Below, in pieces: positions 35,526-45,658 of a DNA stretch of 64,000 bases. Source of the stretch: Acidobacterium sp. Its GTDB lineage: Bacteria; Acidobacteriota; Terriglobia; Terriglobales; Acidobacteriaceae. The stretch lies in contig PKVY01000148.1 in assembly GCA_003131625.1 (NCBI GenBank), forward strand, positions 1 to 64,000, read 5' to 3'. The translations under genes and the position numbers were made by a program. Position 1 is the first letter of the stretch, and every line of letters begins with the position of its first letter. A model generated the notes under the pieces. It was not told the origin of the DNA. It saw only the letters and a list, made by a program, of their open reading frames with translations, and searched no databases.

Positions 35526-36004
35526 CTATGGCTGTACCTGCCAGGTAGCGTCGGGGGCGCCAGGGCTCCCGCTGCTGGTCAACGTTGCTCCATTCATGAG
35601 CCAGACATAGACCTGCTCCGTGCTGGTGTTCCTCCACAGAATGCCGGCCCGGCCGCTGCCATCGTAGTCGCCCAGACCATCAATGACCCAGGCGGAGGAG
35701 ACGTAAGTGACGCTGCCGCCGCCCGTCATCGCGGTCCCGTTGATGAACCAGACGTAGACCTGACCGGTGCCGCTGTTCCGCCACAGGATGTCACTCTTGC
35801 CGTCGCCATTGAAATCGCCAACCCCCACGATGCTCCAGTCGGAGGTGACGTAACTGAGGCTTCCGCTGCTCGCAATCGTAGTCCCGTTCATGAGCCAGAT
35901 ATAGACCTGCTCCGTGGTGCTGTTCCGCCACAGGATGCCGGCTCGACCGCTCCCGTCGTAGTCGCCAACCCCCTGAATCGCCCAGGAGGAGGAGACGCCC
36001 CTCG
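35526..36004 (-). pseudogene. Truncated copy of the giant protein's FG-GAP C-terminus
   Basis: The frame contains SSWAIQGVGDYDG, three complete WRN..QVYxW repeats and ends WQVQP, matching the end of the giant protein (DATWQIAPLAP). Nothing upstream in the frame resembles the family, so it is a 5'-truncated duplicate. It ends in the same orientation and sits beyond the IS110 element, about 10 kb from its parent's 3' end. The open frame continues upstream to 36089 without homology. Confidence 0.75.
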
Positions 36005-36301
36005 CGGCCCGGATCGGGCGCTCTTTCACTTGTTGAATTGAGAATGGGGACGAGTCCCCCGCGGACCGTGTTGCCGGCACCGGGACCACCGCGATGGTAA
36101 CGTGACGGTCTTCGAGCGGTAGCAGGCGAGAGGCGCGAAAACATGTACCGCTTTTGTACTGCCGCCCTGCCTATTCGCGCGATTTTTGCGATTTCAGAGA
36201 ATGTAATTGGCGCCATGGAAGAATCGCCGCAGCTATTGATTTTTCCAGTACTTGTGACAAAATGCTGGTGGATTCGCGCAAGGGGCTGGATTGAGCGGGA
36301 C

Positions 36302-36327
36302 GGTTCGAGTCCTACCTGAGGAGCCAA
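36302..36327 (+). repeat. tRNA-Asn 3'-end remnant (candidate left att site)
   Basis: GGTTCGAGTCCTACCTGAGGA followed by GCCA is the T-arm and acceptor end of a tRNA whose acceptor stem reads CTGAGGA. The upstream arms of a tRNA are absent. It directly repeats 51054-51078 with two or three differences. Phage-type integrases typically leave such 3' ends as attachment sites. Confidence 0.6.
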
Positions 36328-36940
36328 TCCTCTTTTAGAATCAATCACATCGTGATGGCCCCGGTTCGATATTTATCGAAGCTTCGCCGAACTTCGCCAA
36401 ACTCCCTGGCGAGATCAAAGTCGACCGTCTCCACGGCGGCTAGCGAAGCCCTCTATTTTCTTCAGCCATGTTGAAAGACAGGCCACTCTTCTTCACAACA
36501 AGATCGGGATCTTGCCCGAAGGGTTGTAAGCGAGTTAGGTTCGGCGGAACTGCGTCGGACGAATGCAGCTTTTGGCGTAACCGAAGGTGGCGATTGAAGC
36601 CGGTTGAGGTGAGCGACGCCCGGGTTGGTGTTCAGGATCGGCGCCGCGCCGTACCTGATCCCGTGCGACGTCCCGGTGCAGGGGAAACGGCCGACCCCAG
36701 GGCGGTTCCCCTTCTGTGATTCTGTGATCACGATCACCTACAACAGTCGCGGCGCGGCACACACTGGTGTTGGCGGCGCAATTTCAACGGTCCTCAGGAA
36801 GAGCTAACAGGATCCGACGTGAAGACACGAGTCCAGGCGGCTTGCCTCGGCGGGCCTGTGACCCGATTGGATCAACGTGGGAGCGCGTTCTGGAATCGCA
36901 AGTCCCATTCGCGCCGTGCGCGCGGAAAGGAAGCTCGAAG
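36328..36940. other. Gene-poor stretch before sigma-54 activator
   Basis: No supported gene. Tandem near-repeats TTCGCCGAAC and TTCGCCAAAC at about 36384-36403 lie 60 bp from the tRNA remnant and resemble integrase arm sites. An inverted repeat TTCGATA/TATCGAA is at about 36367-36382. Confidence 0.35.
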
Positions 36941-38374
36941 ATGGCCTCCGGTGCTGCCACAGATCCTGAAAGTCGCTGTGAGCCGTCCCTCAACCCCCTG
37001 ACCGAGGCAGCGTTGCACGGCATTACGCGGGCGCTGGCTTCCGTCGGCCGGGCCTTTATCTGTCTCGATCCGTCCTTCCGCATTGTGCACGTCTCGAAAC
37101 TGCTCAACGACTTCCTGGGCGAGGGCGTCGCGGCGAAGCTGCCTGGACGCCCCGTCGAAGAACTGCTGGGCGAGGATCTTTTCGGACAGAGCGGCCAGCT
37201 TCGTCAGGCGCTGCTGGAGGGCCAGGTGCGGGAGGGGTGGCGGGCTACACTCAAATTCGCCGACTCCTATACTCGCCTTGTTTCTATCACGGCAGCTCCG
37301 ATGGTGACGGATCACTCGGAAATATGCGACCCGATGGTACGCTACCTGATCCTGCTTCGACCGGCTGATGAGGAAGAATCTTGTCCCGATGCTGCAATCT
37401 TCTGCTCTGACGCGGTGGGGTGCTCAACGGAGATGCAGCGCATCTTCCGACTTGTCGGCGCCCTGCAACACAGCGAAGCTACGGTTCTTATCACGGGAGA
37501 GAGCGGAACAGGAAAAGAGGTCGTCGCACGAGCCATTCACAAGAACTCATTGCGCAGTGGCGGCCCGTTCGTGGCGGTCAATTGCGGCGCTCTTCCCGCC
37601 GATCTTCTTGAGTCCGAACTTTTTGGACATGTTCGCGGGGCCTTTACCGGGGCGGTACGCGATCGCGTCGGACGATTCGAACTCGCCTCCCAGGGCACAC
37701 TCTTCCTCGATGAGATCGGCGACCTTCCATCGCAGCTGCAGGTGAAGCTTCTGCGCGTCCTGCAGGAGCACCAATATGAGCGGGTAGGCGAAAGCACCAC
37801 CAGAACGACACATGCCCGCATTATTGCTGCTACCAACGCCGACCTGCGAGGCGCCTTGCGCCAGGGCAGGATTCGAGATGACCTGTACTACCGGCTGTGC
37901 GTGGTGCCGATTGAAGTGCCGCCGCTGCGCGCTCGACGGGAAGATACTCCTCCTCTGGTGCACCACCTGTTGAACCGCATAACGTCACAACGCGGTCTCG
38001 TGCGACGTATCTCCCCTCAGGCGATGCGTATGCTCCTTGACTATGCGTGGCCTGGTAATGTGCGCGAACTGGCTAATGTGATCGAGTACGCTGTCGTGGT
38101 GGCGCGGGGAGAAACGATTCTGCCGGACGATTTGCCACAGGAGATCCTGCATCCTTGTTCTGCAACGGCTGCCTGCCCCGCCGAAGAATCGATCGATACG
38201 ACAACCGCCTCCCATCTATCCGGATCAGCTCAGTCCGACAAGCCGAGTGACGAAGCAACGCATCTGCAGGCAGTTCTCGAAAAGCATCATTGGAAGAGAG
38301 CCAACGCGGCAAAGGAACTGGGATTGAGCCGCTCCACCCTATGGCGCAAAATCAGGGAGCTTAAGCTTCAATAA
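36941..38374 (+). CDS. Sigma-54-dependent transcriptional activator with PAS-like sensor
   Basis: The 477-residue enhancer-binding protein has a PAS-like N-terminus (residues 15-130, [22 protein letters not shown]), an AAA+ core with Walker A GESGTGKE, the sigma-54 contact loop GAFTGA, Walker [11 protein letters not shown] and arginine-rich sensor segments, and a Fis-type C-terminal helix-turn-helix ([19 protein letters not shown]). The start at 36941 has AAAGGAAG upstream. It is oriented with the redox genes that follow and probably activates them; a GG-N10-GC element lies between it and the porin gene. The signal sensed by PAS is unknown. Confidence 0.9.
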   Translation: MASGAATDPESRCEPSLNPLTEAALHGITRALASVGRAFICLDPSFRIVHVSKLLNDFLGEGVAAKLPGRPVEELLGEDLFGQSGQLRQALLEGQVREGWRATLKFADSYTRLVSITAAPMVTDHSEICDPMVRYLILLRPADEEESCPDAAIFCSDAVGCSTEMQRIFRLVGALQHSEATVLITGESGTGKEVVARAIHKNSLRSGGPFVAVNCGALPADLLESELFGHVRGAFTGAVRDRVGRFELASQGTLFLDEIGDLPSQLQVKLLRVLQEHQYERVGESTTRTTHARIIAATNADLRGALRQGRIRDDLYYRLCVVPIEVPPLRARREDTPPLVHHLLNRITSQRGLVRRISPQAMRMLLDYAWPGNVRELANVIEYAVVVARGETILPDDLPQEILHPCSATAACPAEESIDTTTASHLSGSAQSDKPSDEATHLQAVLEKHHWKRANAAKELGLSRSTLWRKIRELKLQ

Positions 38375-38394
38375 CGCCAGGTCGCAGCTCACAG

Positions 38395-38501
38395 AACGTT
38401 TCATGCTGCGACGTTATCGCGCAACATAACGTTTCGCCTCGTATCGTCGATTCTCCTAAACCATTCAAATCTAAGCATCGGCCCTTTGGTCTTTCACGTG
38501 C
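38395..38501 (+). promoter_or_regulatory. Candidate enhancer sites and -24/-12 promoter
   Basis: AACGTTTC occurs at 38395-38402 and again at 38428-38435, 33 bp apart (three helical turns), and ACGTTAT/ATAACGT (38411-38432) forms an inverted repeat around it. Downstream, GG (38488-38489), 10 nt and GC (38500-38501) in TGGTCTTTCACGTGC fit a sigma-54 promoter, about 84 bp before the porin start. Confidence 0.5.
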
Positions 38502-38584
38502 CTTCCTCTCTTTCGAAATCTCTTGCGCTATGCACAGCCGGTGCGCCGCACAGAGTCAAGTCATCCCGTGAGGAAGGCCGATAC

Positions 38585-39923
38585 ATGAAAACGCGCGATC
38601 TTTGGTTTCGATCCATTGCAGGCTTCGTATTCGCAACTCTCCTGTTGTTGCTTTCGCCAACCGCCCTGTTCGCAACTGACGGGCATTTTCTCCATGGGGA
38701 CGGTCCCGTGAATGAAGCCATGGGCGGAGCCGATACCGGGTTGTGTCTGGACGCAACCGGTTCGATTGCCTGGAATCCTGCCTGCGCTGTGAAGTTTTCC
38801 GGCCGTCGCTTCGAGTTTCACGGAACAATCTTTATGCCCTGGCGTTCCCTCGGAAGTACGGTCGATGCGAATGCGTTTGGGCCGAGCACACCTGCCGTCA
38901 CGCTCAGCGGAACCACGATCAGCCATCGCGACACGTCGTTGATGCCGGGATTCTCGTTTATCTATCACCGTCTGGGCAGCGCCAATGCATATCACGCGGC
39001 CATGCTGGCAGTCAGCGGGTTCGGCGTGGACTATGACCAGAACACGAACTTCTCGAATCCGATCCTTACAGCGCAGGCGCCGAACGGCTTTGGCTTCGGC
39101 CGCATCCGGTCGAATTACATGCTGGTGACGGTTCCGGTCGGGATTTCGCGCGACCTGACAGAGCGTCTCTCAGCCGGGTTTTCGTTCGTTCCCGCGCTCT
39201 CGATGCTGCAAGTCATTCCTGCACCCTTTGCCCCGCCCGTGACGGCGGGGAGCACGATGCCCTATTACCTCTCGGCGGGAAACAATGCGCCCGCTACGGG
39301 CATGGGTGCGAGTGCCGGTGTGCACTATGCCATGGGGCCAGTCAGCATCGGCGTCTCCTGGCGGTCGCCCGTTTGGTTTCAGAAGTTTTCCTGGGATCGC
39401 AAGGATTTGACCGGGGCGTCCCATGCGATGAACTTCCACATGGATTTGCCCCAGGTCGTTTTCCGTGGGAACCGGAATCGTCGCCCGCAAGGGCACCCTG
39501 ATCGGTGTCGATCTCCGCTGGTTTGACTACGCCAATACCGCCGGCTTCGACAAGGTCGGATATAGGGCAGACGGCTCCCTCGCCGGTTTTGGATGGCGCA
39601 ACATCTGGGCCGTTGGCGGCGGCATTCAACAGAAAGTCGCTTCCTCGACAAAGCTCATGCTCGGCTACAACTACTCCGGCAATCCCGTGCCCGCTGAGTA
39701 CACCTTCTTCAATACCCCGGCACCGGCTATCGTGCAGCACCACGTCTCTGGTGGCATCATCCAGCGAATGCATGGGTGGGATACCACGGTGACCTACTAT
39801 CACGCCTTCCAGAATTCGATCACCGGCCCATGGATCTCAGCGCAGGGACCCATCCCGGGAACGAGCGTAACCAGCAAAATGTCAGAAGATTCTGTAACGA
39901 TCGGCTTCGGAAAGAGCTTTTAG
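38585..39923 (+). pseudogene. Frameshifted OmpP1/FadL-type outer-membrane transporter
   Basis: The first frame gives a signal peptide (GFVFATLLLLLSPTALFA), the FadL-like start ATDGHFLHGDGPVNEAMGGA and beta strands; it derails near 39460. A second frame continues with VGTGIVARKGTLIGVDLRWFDYAN to the C-terminal strand VTIGFGKSF. Removing one T from the run at 39459-39462 restores one reading frame of about 445 residues. FadL-family porins admit hydrophobic compounds. It has AGGAAG before the ATG and is the first gene after the candidate sigma-54 promoter. Mutation or an assembly error cannot be told apart. Confidence 0.75.
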
Positions 39924-40052
39924 TAAGCAGGGGGCGAACCGACAGAAGAACGGGAGGTTCGCCCCTGGCTTGCTCCCGCTCTCGATTCAATCCGCGAACG
40001 TCGCCTTTGCAATCGGGCGGTGGAGAAGGTTGCGATCGAGGAGATGCAGGAA

Positions 40053-40613
40053 ATGAAGCCAAATGCTCGAACGGCCGTCCTCCGCGAACAACCAGGTCGA
40101 GTTCCCGACGGAGCGGAAAAGCACGGGACTGCGATTCCTGCACGTGGGTGGCCGTCCAGTCGCGCCGATCTGCGACGTTCGGCTTCATCGCCCCCTGTTC
40201 TCCGTCCAGCTTCGCGGCGCCTGTTCCTGAAAGCGGGACTTACCTCTCTCGGCGCTCTCGCGCTCTGGATCATGGACCGCATCGCGCGCTCTGCAGAGTC
40301 GATTCCTGAAGAATCGGAAACCACGCTCACCGTGCCCTGGAGCGCGGCGACCGGGATTCACTTTTACGACCCGATGATCGTCGTCAACAGTACAGGCGGC
40401 GTCGCTGTCTTTTCATCAAAGTGCCCGCACCTCGGCTGTCGGATCAACCGCACCGAGGGACAGGAACTGGTCTGTCCCTGTCATGGTTCGCGATTCAACC
40501 TGCAGGGAGAGGTCGTGCAGGGTCCGGCGATGCGGGGACTACGCTCTTTGCCGTTTGGGCTGGACCGTGCCAAAGACGCCCTCCACGTCACCCTGGGAAG
40601 CAGCCAGACGTGA
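40053..40613 (+). CDS. Rieske [2Fe-2S] protein with Tat-type anchor
   Basis: The 186-residue protein has a twin-arginine motif with hydrophobic segment (SRRLFLKAGLTSLGALALWIM, residues 55-75) and a Rieske domain with both ligand boxes, KCPHLGC and CPCHGSRF. It would hold a [2Fe-2S] cluster on the outer face of the membrane and transfer electrons between a quinol site and the next carrier. The start is uncertain; 40053 is chosen for GGAG 9 nt upstream. Its stop overlaps the cytochrome b gene start (GTGA), as in quinol:acceptor complexes. Confidence 0.88.
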   Translation: MKPNARTAVLREQPGRVPDGAEKHGTAIPARGWPSSRADLRRSASSPPVLRPASRRLFLKAGLTSLGALALWIMDRIARSAESIPEESETTLTVPWSAATGIHFYDPMIVVNSTGGVAVFSSKCPHLGCRINRTEGQELVCPCHGSRFNLQGEVVQGPAMRGLRSLPFGLDRAKDALHVTLGSSQT

Positions 40614-43369
40614 AGCGCACGAATCCCAGGCTCTGGCGACGCATTCCACGGATGGGAATGCTGGCTTTCGCTGCCTTTGTCCTGTGTGCCGCAACCGGCA
40701 TCATGCTCGTGCCAGCGTATCGATCGGCGTCGGCGCTTGATTCGCTCGCGCTGCTGTCGTTGAAGAATCCCCCCGGAATCTTCGCACGCAGTCTGCATTA
40801 CTGGTCGGCGCAGGCGTTCCTGGTCCTCACGCTCGCGCACATTGTGGACCACCTGCTGCGGCGCAACGAACGGCTGGTGCGTTTTGGGGTTTGGCTGCGC
40901 CTGGCGCTGACGATTCCGGTCATCATCGCCGTCATGCTCTCGGGATTTCTCCTGCGGGCCGATGCAGGAGCCCAGCAGGCGCTCCCCGTATTGCGGACGC
41001 TGCTCGGCCTGATCCCGTTCGCTGGCGCAGCCATGCAACGGCTGCTCACCGGCGCGGGCACCGACCTCTCCACCATTTACATTCACCATGCCTGCACCGC
41101 AACTCTGATCATCTGGCTGGTTACGGTGGAACACAGCCGGCGCCTCGTGCCGACAGCGCGGTCGCTCGCGTGGATCGCTCCGCCGACCCTCTTTCTTTCT
41201 TTCTTCCTTGTGCCGGGTCTGGAGTGGCGCACGGCAGCGGTTGAAAAGGGGCCATGGTACCTGGTTGGCCTGCAGGAGTTTCTGCACTGGCTTCCCCGGC
41301 CTCAGCTCGCTATTTGGCTTGGCGGCCTGGTCCTGGTGTTGCTCATTGCGTTGCCGAGATTCCCATTGCGCTTCGACGCCGCCATTCGATACGCGCTCAG
41401 CACGCTCGTGGTGTTCTATGTTGCGCTCACCCTGATCGGACTCGCCTTTCGGGGCGATGGCTGGCGATGGACTACTCCCGGCGCGGTTCTGGCTGGCGAG
41501 TCTGACTTTCTTTCTTACCGGGTCTACATACCCCCCGCCAGGAGGCTGGTGGAAACCAGCGTCCCCCTGATTGACGGCCAGCGCGAAGGGTGCCTGTCGT
41601 GCCACGGGAAGATGACCGGATTCGTTGCCGCCCATGACCCCGCGACGATCGGCTGTGCTGCCTGCCACCTCGGCAATCCGTGGACGCTGGACAAGAAGCT
41701 AGCCCACTCCGGCATGACACTCACGCCCGGCAACCTCTCGGTCGTTGCACAGACCTGCGGGGCTTCCAATTGCCACACCGATCAGGCGCAGCGCGTCCAC
41801 GCTTCGCTGATGAACACAATGAGCGGCGTCGTGGGGGTCGATAAGTTCGCCTTTGGCGAGAGCAACGACCTCAACGCACACTACGACGTAGCGGATTTGA
41901 GGCATACCACCGCGGACACGCATCTGCGGAACCTCTGTGCGTCCTGTCATCTCGGCCAGGAGAAGACCCAGCCTGGCCCCATCAATGAGACGGACCGCGG
42001 AGGGGGCTGCTCGGCCTGTCATCTCCGCTACGATCCCGCTGCCGCCGACGAATTGCGGGCACACCCGGCGTCCGCAGCGCCCCTGCGTCATCCGGATATT
42101 TCTGTCCATGTTCCGAAGGAGGCCTGCTTCGGCTGTCACAGCCGCTCTGGGCGTATTGCGACCAGCTACGAGGGCTGGCACGAGACCCTGATGGACGAAA
42201 AGACGGCGCAGGCTTCGCCTGGCTGGCCCGCGCAGTTTCGCCGGCTCGCCGACGGGCGAATCTTTGAAAAACATTCTGCCGACGTTCATGCGGAAAAGGG
42301 CATGACCTGCATCGATTGCCATCAGGCTTCCGAAGTTATGGGAGATGGCGCGACCCACGCCCATGAACGCGACACCATCAAAATCGCCTGTACGGATTGC
42401 CATGCCGCAGGCAAGGCGGCGGCAAAAGAGTATGGCCAACTCGACCCCGAGACGCAGCAGATCGTCGCGATGCGTCAACTGAACCAACCAGGCCGCAAGT
42501 TCGTGGTCAGCGAATCCGGCACTGCGGCCTATCCGAACGCGTTTCTCGACGATCGCGGACGTCCCGTGCTCTCGCCGATGAACTCCGCCGGGCTCCTGAA
42601 GCCGAAGCCAATGGCGGAAGCCTGTACCGCAACTATGCATCAGAGACTGGAGTGTTCCGCCTGCCACACTCCATGGACTCCGCAGTGTATTTCCTGTCAC
42701 ACCTCCTTCGATCGGAGTGCGCAGGGATGGGACTATCTTGCCGGTAAGTATGTCGACGGCAGCTGGCAGGAAGAGGCAGCGAACTATCTGAGCGACGCGC
42801 CCGCGTTGGGCGTCGAGCGCACCTCCACGTCTGATGGCAAATCAGCAGAACGCATCACCACCTTTATCCCCGGGATGATTCTGCACCTGGAACTGCCTGG
42901 CGGTTCCGCAAACAAGCAGTCGCAATTCCGCCGCCTCTTTGCTCCCGCGTCGGCGCACACGACAGCGACCCACTCCCGGGACTGCCGATCCTGTCACACC
43001 AACCCAGCAGCTCTCGGGTACGGACGAGGACAGCTCAAATATGTCGTGACCGGCCGAACGGCTGAGTGGCGGTTCACCCCGCAGTACGCTGCCAGTCCGG
43101 AAGATGGCTTGCCCTCCGACGCATGGATTGGATTCTTACGAGAGCCCAGCGGCAGCTCAGGGACCCGCAAAGGGGCCCGGCCGTTCTCCCTCGATGAGCA
43201 GCGAAGGATCCTTCTTGTGGGCGCCTGCCTCACATGTCACAACGAGAAAGACCCGCGGATTGCCCGGGTCTTCGCCGATTTCAAAGACTACCGTTCGGCG
43301 CTCGGTCCGAAATGCGTGCTGCCCTTATGGCCGGATCGAACTTCTCAACTTGAAGGACAAGCACAATGA
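40610..43369 (+). CDS. Cytochrome b fused to 12-haem cytochrome c
   Basis: The 919-residue protein begins with a cytochrome b6-like membrane part (residues 10-300). Four His haem ligands are visible: two 14 residues apart in LHYWSAQAFLVLTLAH and two 15 apart in the HHACTATL...VEH helix; GPWYLVGLQEFLHW resembles the quinol-site region. From residue 328 to 875 it has eleven CXXCH haem sites and one CX4CH (CGASNCH). It would pass electrons from quinol through b haems to a large periplasmic haem wire. The GTG start overlaps the Rieske stop. This fusion is unusual; most b-type subunits are separate. Confidence 0.88.
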   Translation: MKRTNPRLWRRIPRMGMLAFAAFVLCAATGIMLVPAYRSASALDSLALLSLKNPPGIFARSLHYWSAQAFLVLTLAHIVDHLLRRNERLVRFGVWLRLALTIPVIIAVMLSGFLLRADAGAQQALPVLRTLLGLIPFAGAAMQRLLTGAGTDLSTIYIHHACTATLIIWLVTVEHSRRLVPTARSLAWIAPPTLFLSFFLVPGLEWRTAAVEKGPWYLVGLQEFLHWLPRPQLAIWLGGLVLVLLIALPRFPLRFDAAIRYALSTLVVFYVALTLIGLAFRGDGWRWTTPGAVLAGESDFLSYRVYIPPARRLVETSVPLIDGQREGCLSCHGKMTGFVAAHDPATIGCAACHLGNPWTLDKKLAHSGMTLTPGNLSVVAQTCGASNCHTDQAQRVHASLMNTMSGVVGVDKFAFGESNDLNAHYDVADLRHTTADTHLRNLCASCHLGQEKTQPGPINETDRGGGCSACHLRYDPAAADELRAHPASAAPLRHPDISVHVPKEACFGCHSRSGRIATSYEGWHETLMDEKTAQASPGWPAQFRRLADGRIFEKHSADVHAEKGMTCIDCHQASEVMGDGATHAHERDTIKIACTDCHAAGKAAAKEYGQLDPETQQIVAMRQLNQPGRKFVVSESGTAAYPNAFLDDRGRPVLSPMNSAGLLKPKPMAEACTATMHQRLECSACHTPWTPQCISCHTSFDRSAQGWDYLAGKYVDGSWQEEAANYLSDAPALGVERTSTSDGKSAERITTFIPGMILHLELPGGSANKQSQFRRLFAPASAHTTATHSRDCRSCHTNPAALGYGRGQLKYVVTGRTAEWRFTPQYAASPEDGLPSDAWIGFLREPSGSSGTRKGARPFSLDEQRRILLVGACLTCHNEKDPRIARVFADFKDYRSALGPKCVLPLWPDRTSQLEGQAQ

Positions 43370-43466
43370 TTTCCCGAATCCATCCCGTGAGAAATGAAGG
43401 TGATGAAGGTCACTGTCCGTGCGTCACTTTCAGGTTCAGATCGAGAAGAGAGAGGCAACTGCCCCG

Positions 43467-45656
43467 ATGATGAACCTTTCCCGTCGACGTTTCCTGAAGA
43501 TCGGTGCCGGAACCATGGCCGCAGCCGGCTCGCTGGATGCCTCGCTCCATGTCCTTGCCGGATCCGGCAAACCGGCTGCGCGCGGCACGCGCACTGTGCC
43601 GACTTTCTGCAATCTTTGCTTCTGGGAGTGCGGCGCGATCGCTACGGTGCGCGACGGCAAGTTATGGAAGATTGAAGGCAATCCGCTCGATCCTCTTTCT
43701 CGCGGCCGTCTCTGCCCGCGCGGCACAGGAGGGATCGGAGCGCACTTCGATCCCGACCGTCTTCGTTCTCCGCTTCTTCGCGTGAGCGAGCGCGGTGAGG
43801 AGAAGTGGAAGGCCGTGACCTGGGATGAAGCGCTCAGCTTCATCGCCGGCAACATGCAGAAGATCAAGGCGGAGTATGGACCGGAGTCCTTCGCAGCGTT
43901 CATCCACGGCCTGGGCGGAAAATTCTTCAAACAGACTCTTCGCGCCTATGGGACAGAGAACATTGCCGCACCCTCTTTCGCTCAATGCCGCGGGCCACGC
44001 GATGTCGGCTTCACCCTCACCTTCGGCGATGGTGTGGGTTCCCCGGAGAGAACCGACATCGAGAACGCCCAGTGCATCGTTCTGATCGGATCGCACATCG
44101 GCGAGAACATGCATAACACGCAGGTGCAGGAGTTCGCCGCTGCTGTCGGAAAAGGCGCAAGCATCATCGTCGCCGACCCACGCTTCTCTGTCGCGGCGAG
44201 CAAGGCGAAGTTTTACCTTCCCGTCAAGCCGGGCACCGATCTGGCACTGCTGCTCGCGTGGATGAATGTCATCGTCGGCGAGAAGCTTTACGACAAGGAA
44301 TACGTCGATAAATACGGCTTGGGTTTTGAGCAGTTCGCCGCGGAGATTCAGCCGTTCACACCGGAGTGGGCCTACCCGGAAACCGGGATCGATCCCGATC
44401 TGATTCGCGCGACGGCGCGGGAGATGGCGCGCTACCGCCCCGCAACGCTCATCCATCCTGGACGTCACTCCAGCTGGTATGGCGACGATGCGCAGCGTAG
44501 CCGCGCGATCGCTCTGCTGAACGCGCTGATGGGAAGTTGGGGCCGGAAAGGCGGCCTGTACATTCCGGCGGGGATGGAGATTCCGGGCTATCCCGTTCCG
44601 CCTTATCCGAAGTCCGAAAAGCCCCCGGTCGATAATCCCAACAACCAATACCCGTTTGCAGATGAAGCGATCAGCACCGGGATCCGGGAAGCTACATTGA
44701 CCGGGAAGCCCTACCCGGTCAAGGGCTGGCTGGTTTATGCGACGAATCTCCTCTACTCTCTGCCCAATCAGGCCGAGACGATTCGAGCGATTCAGAATCT
44801 CGATCTGTTTGTCGTTGTCGATACGATTCCGAGCGAGATCGCCTGCTGGGCCGATATCGTTCTGCCCGAATCCATCTATCTGGAACGTTATGACGAGCTG
44901 CATTCGGAGCCGTTTCGGCAGCCGTTTATCGCGCTGCGCCAGCCGGTCGTCGATGCGCCGGCCGACCAGAAGCCAAACTGGTGGATCGCCAAAACGCTCG
45001 CGGAGAAACTCGGCCTGGGTGCGTATTATCCGTGGAAGGACATCGAGGAGTATCTTGCGGCGCGCCTCAAAGCGGCCGGCTACAGCTTCGAAGACCTGAA
45101 GCGCGACGGTATTTTGCCTGGTCCGCAACGGCCAATCTATTTCGAAGACGGAGCGCCGGCCGTGTTCGACACGCCGTCGAAGAAGATCGAATTCTATTCG
45201 GCGCAGCTGCAGAAGGCCGGTTTCGATCCGGTTCCGAAATACACGCCTCCTGAGCAACCGCCGCAGGGTTCCTATCGGCTTCTCTTCGGCCGCGCCCCCA
45301 CGCACTCCTTCAGCCGCACCCAGACCAATCCTCTTCTCATGGATCTGCAGAACGAGAACTCGGTCTGGGTGAATGCAGTGGAAGCGCAGAGACTTGGTCT
45401 GAAGAGTGGGGACTATGTGCGTCTTCGCAATCTCGACGGTCAGGTCAGCAACAGGGTTCTTGTCAAGGCTACGGAACGCATTCGTCCGGATTGCGTGTAC
45501 ATCACGCATGGCTGGGGACACACGTCCAGGATGCTTCGCAGCGCCTTCGGCCGGGGCGCGAGCGATTCTCAACTGATTACGCGCTACAAGACCGACCCAT
45601 TAATGGGCGGCACAGGTATGAATGTGAATTTTGTCACTCTCGAGACGGAGGTCTGA
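43467..45656 (+). CDS. Tat-exported molybdopterin oxidoreductase (CISM/DMSOR type)
   Basis: The protein of 729 residues has a Tat signal (LSRRRFLKIGAGTMAAAG) and then the N-terminal [4Fe-4S] motif (CNLCFWEC...RGRLCPRG) of DMSO-reductase-family enzymes. Residues SFAQCRGPRDVGF carry a Cys that could be the molybdenum ligand, as in polysulfide- or thiosulfate-type enzymes. The molybdopterin-binding end (THGWGHTSRMLRSAFGRG) is intact. It is the catalytic subunit of a complex with the following ferredoxin and NrfD genes, and would act in the periplasm. The substrate cannot be read; sulfur compounds are suggested by the YeeE/rhodanese genes downstream, and arsenic or selenium oxyanions remain possible. 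Confidence 0.88.
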   Translation: MMNLSRRRFLKIGAGTMAAAGSLDASLHVLAGSGKPAARGTRTVPTFCNLCFWECGAIATVRDGKLWKIEGNPLDPLSRGRLCPRGTGGIGAHFDPDRLRSPLLRVSERGEEKWKAVTWDEALSFIAGNMQKIKAEYGPESFAAFIHGLGGKFFKQTLRAYGTENIAAPSFAQCRGPRDVGFTLTFGDGVGSPERTDIENAQCIVLIGSHIGENMHNTQVQEFAAAVGKGASIIVADPRFSVAASKAKFYLPVKPGTDLALLLAWMNVIVGEKLYDKEYVDKYGLGFEQFAAEIQPFTPEWAYPETGIDPDLIRATAREMARYRPATLIHPGRHSSWYGDDAQRSRAIALLNALMGSWGRKGGLYIPAGMEIPGYPVPPYPKSEKPPVDNPNNQYPFADEAISTGIREATLTGKPYPVKGWLVYATNLLYSLPNQAETIRAIQNLDLFVVVDTIPSEIACWADIVLPESIYLERYDELHSEPFRQPFIALRQPVVDAPADQKPNWWIAKTLAEKLGLGAYYPWKDIEEYLAARLKAAGYSFEDLKRDGILPGPQRPIYFEDGAPAVFDTPSKKIEFYSAQLQKAGFDPVPKYTPPEQPPQGSYRLLFGRAPTHSFSRTQTNPLLMDLQNENSVWVNAVEAQRLGLKSGDYVRLRNLDGQVSNRVLVKATERIRPDCVYITHGWGHTSRMLRSAFGRGASDSQLITRYKTDPLMGGTGMNVNFVTLETEV

Positions 45657-45658
45657 CG

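Noticed and set aside
35791-36348. Minus-strand ORF with ...LAPQVGLEP near its start
   Set aside because: The LAPQVGLEP-type start is the reverse complement of the tRNA 3' end at 36302, a well-known artefact; the rest is antisense to the FG-GAP fragment.
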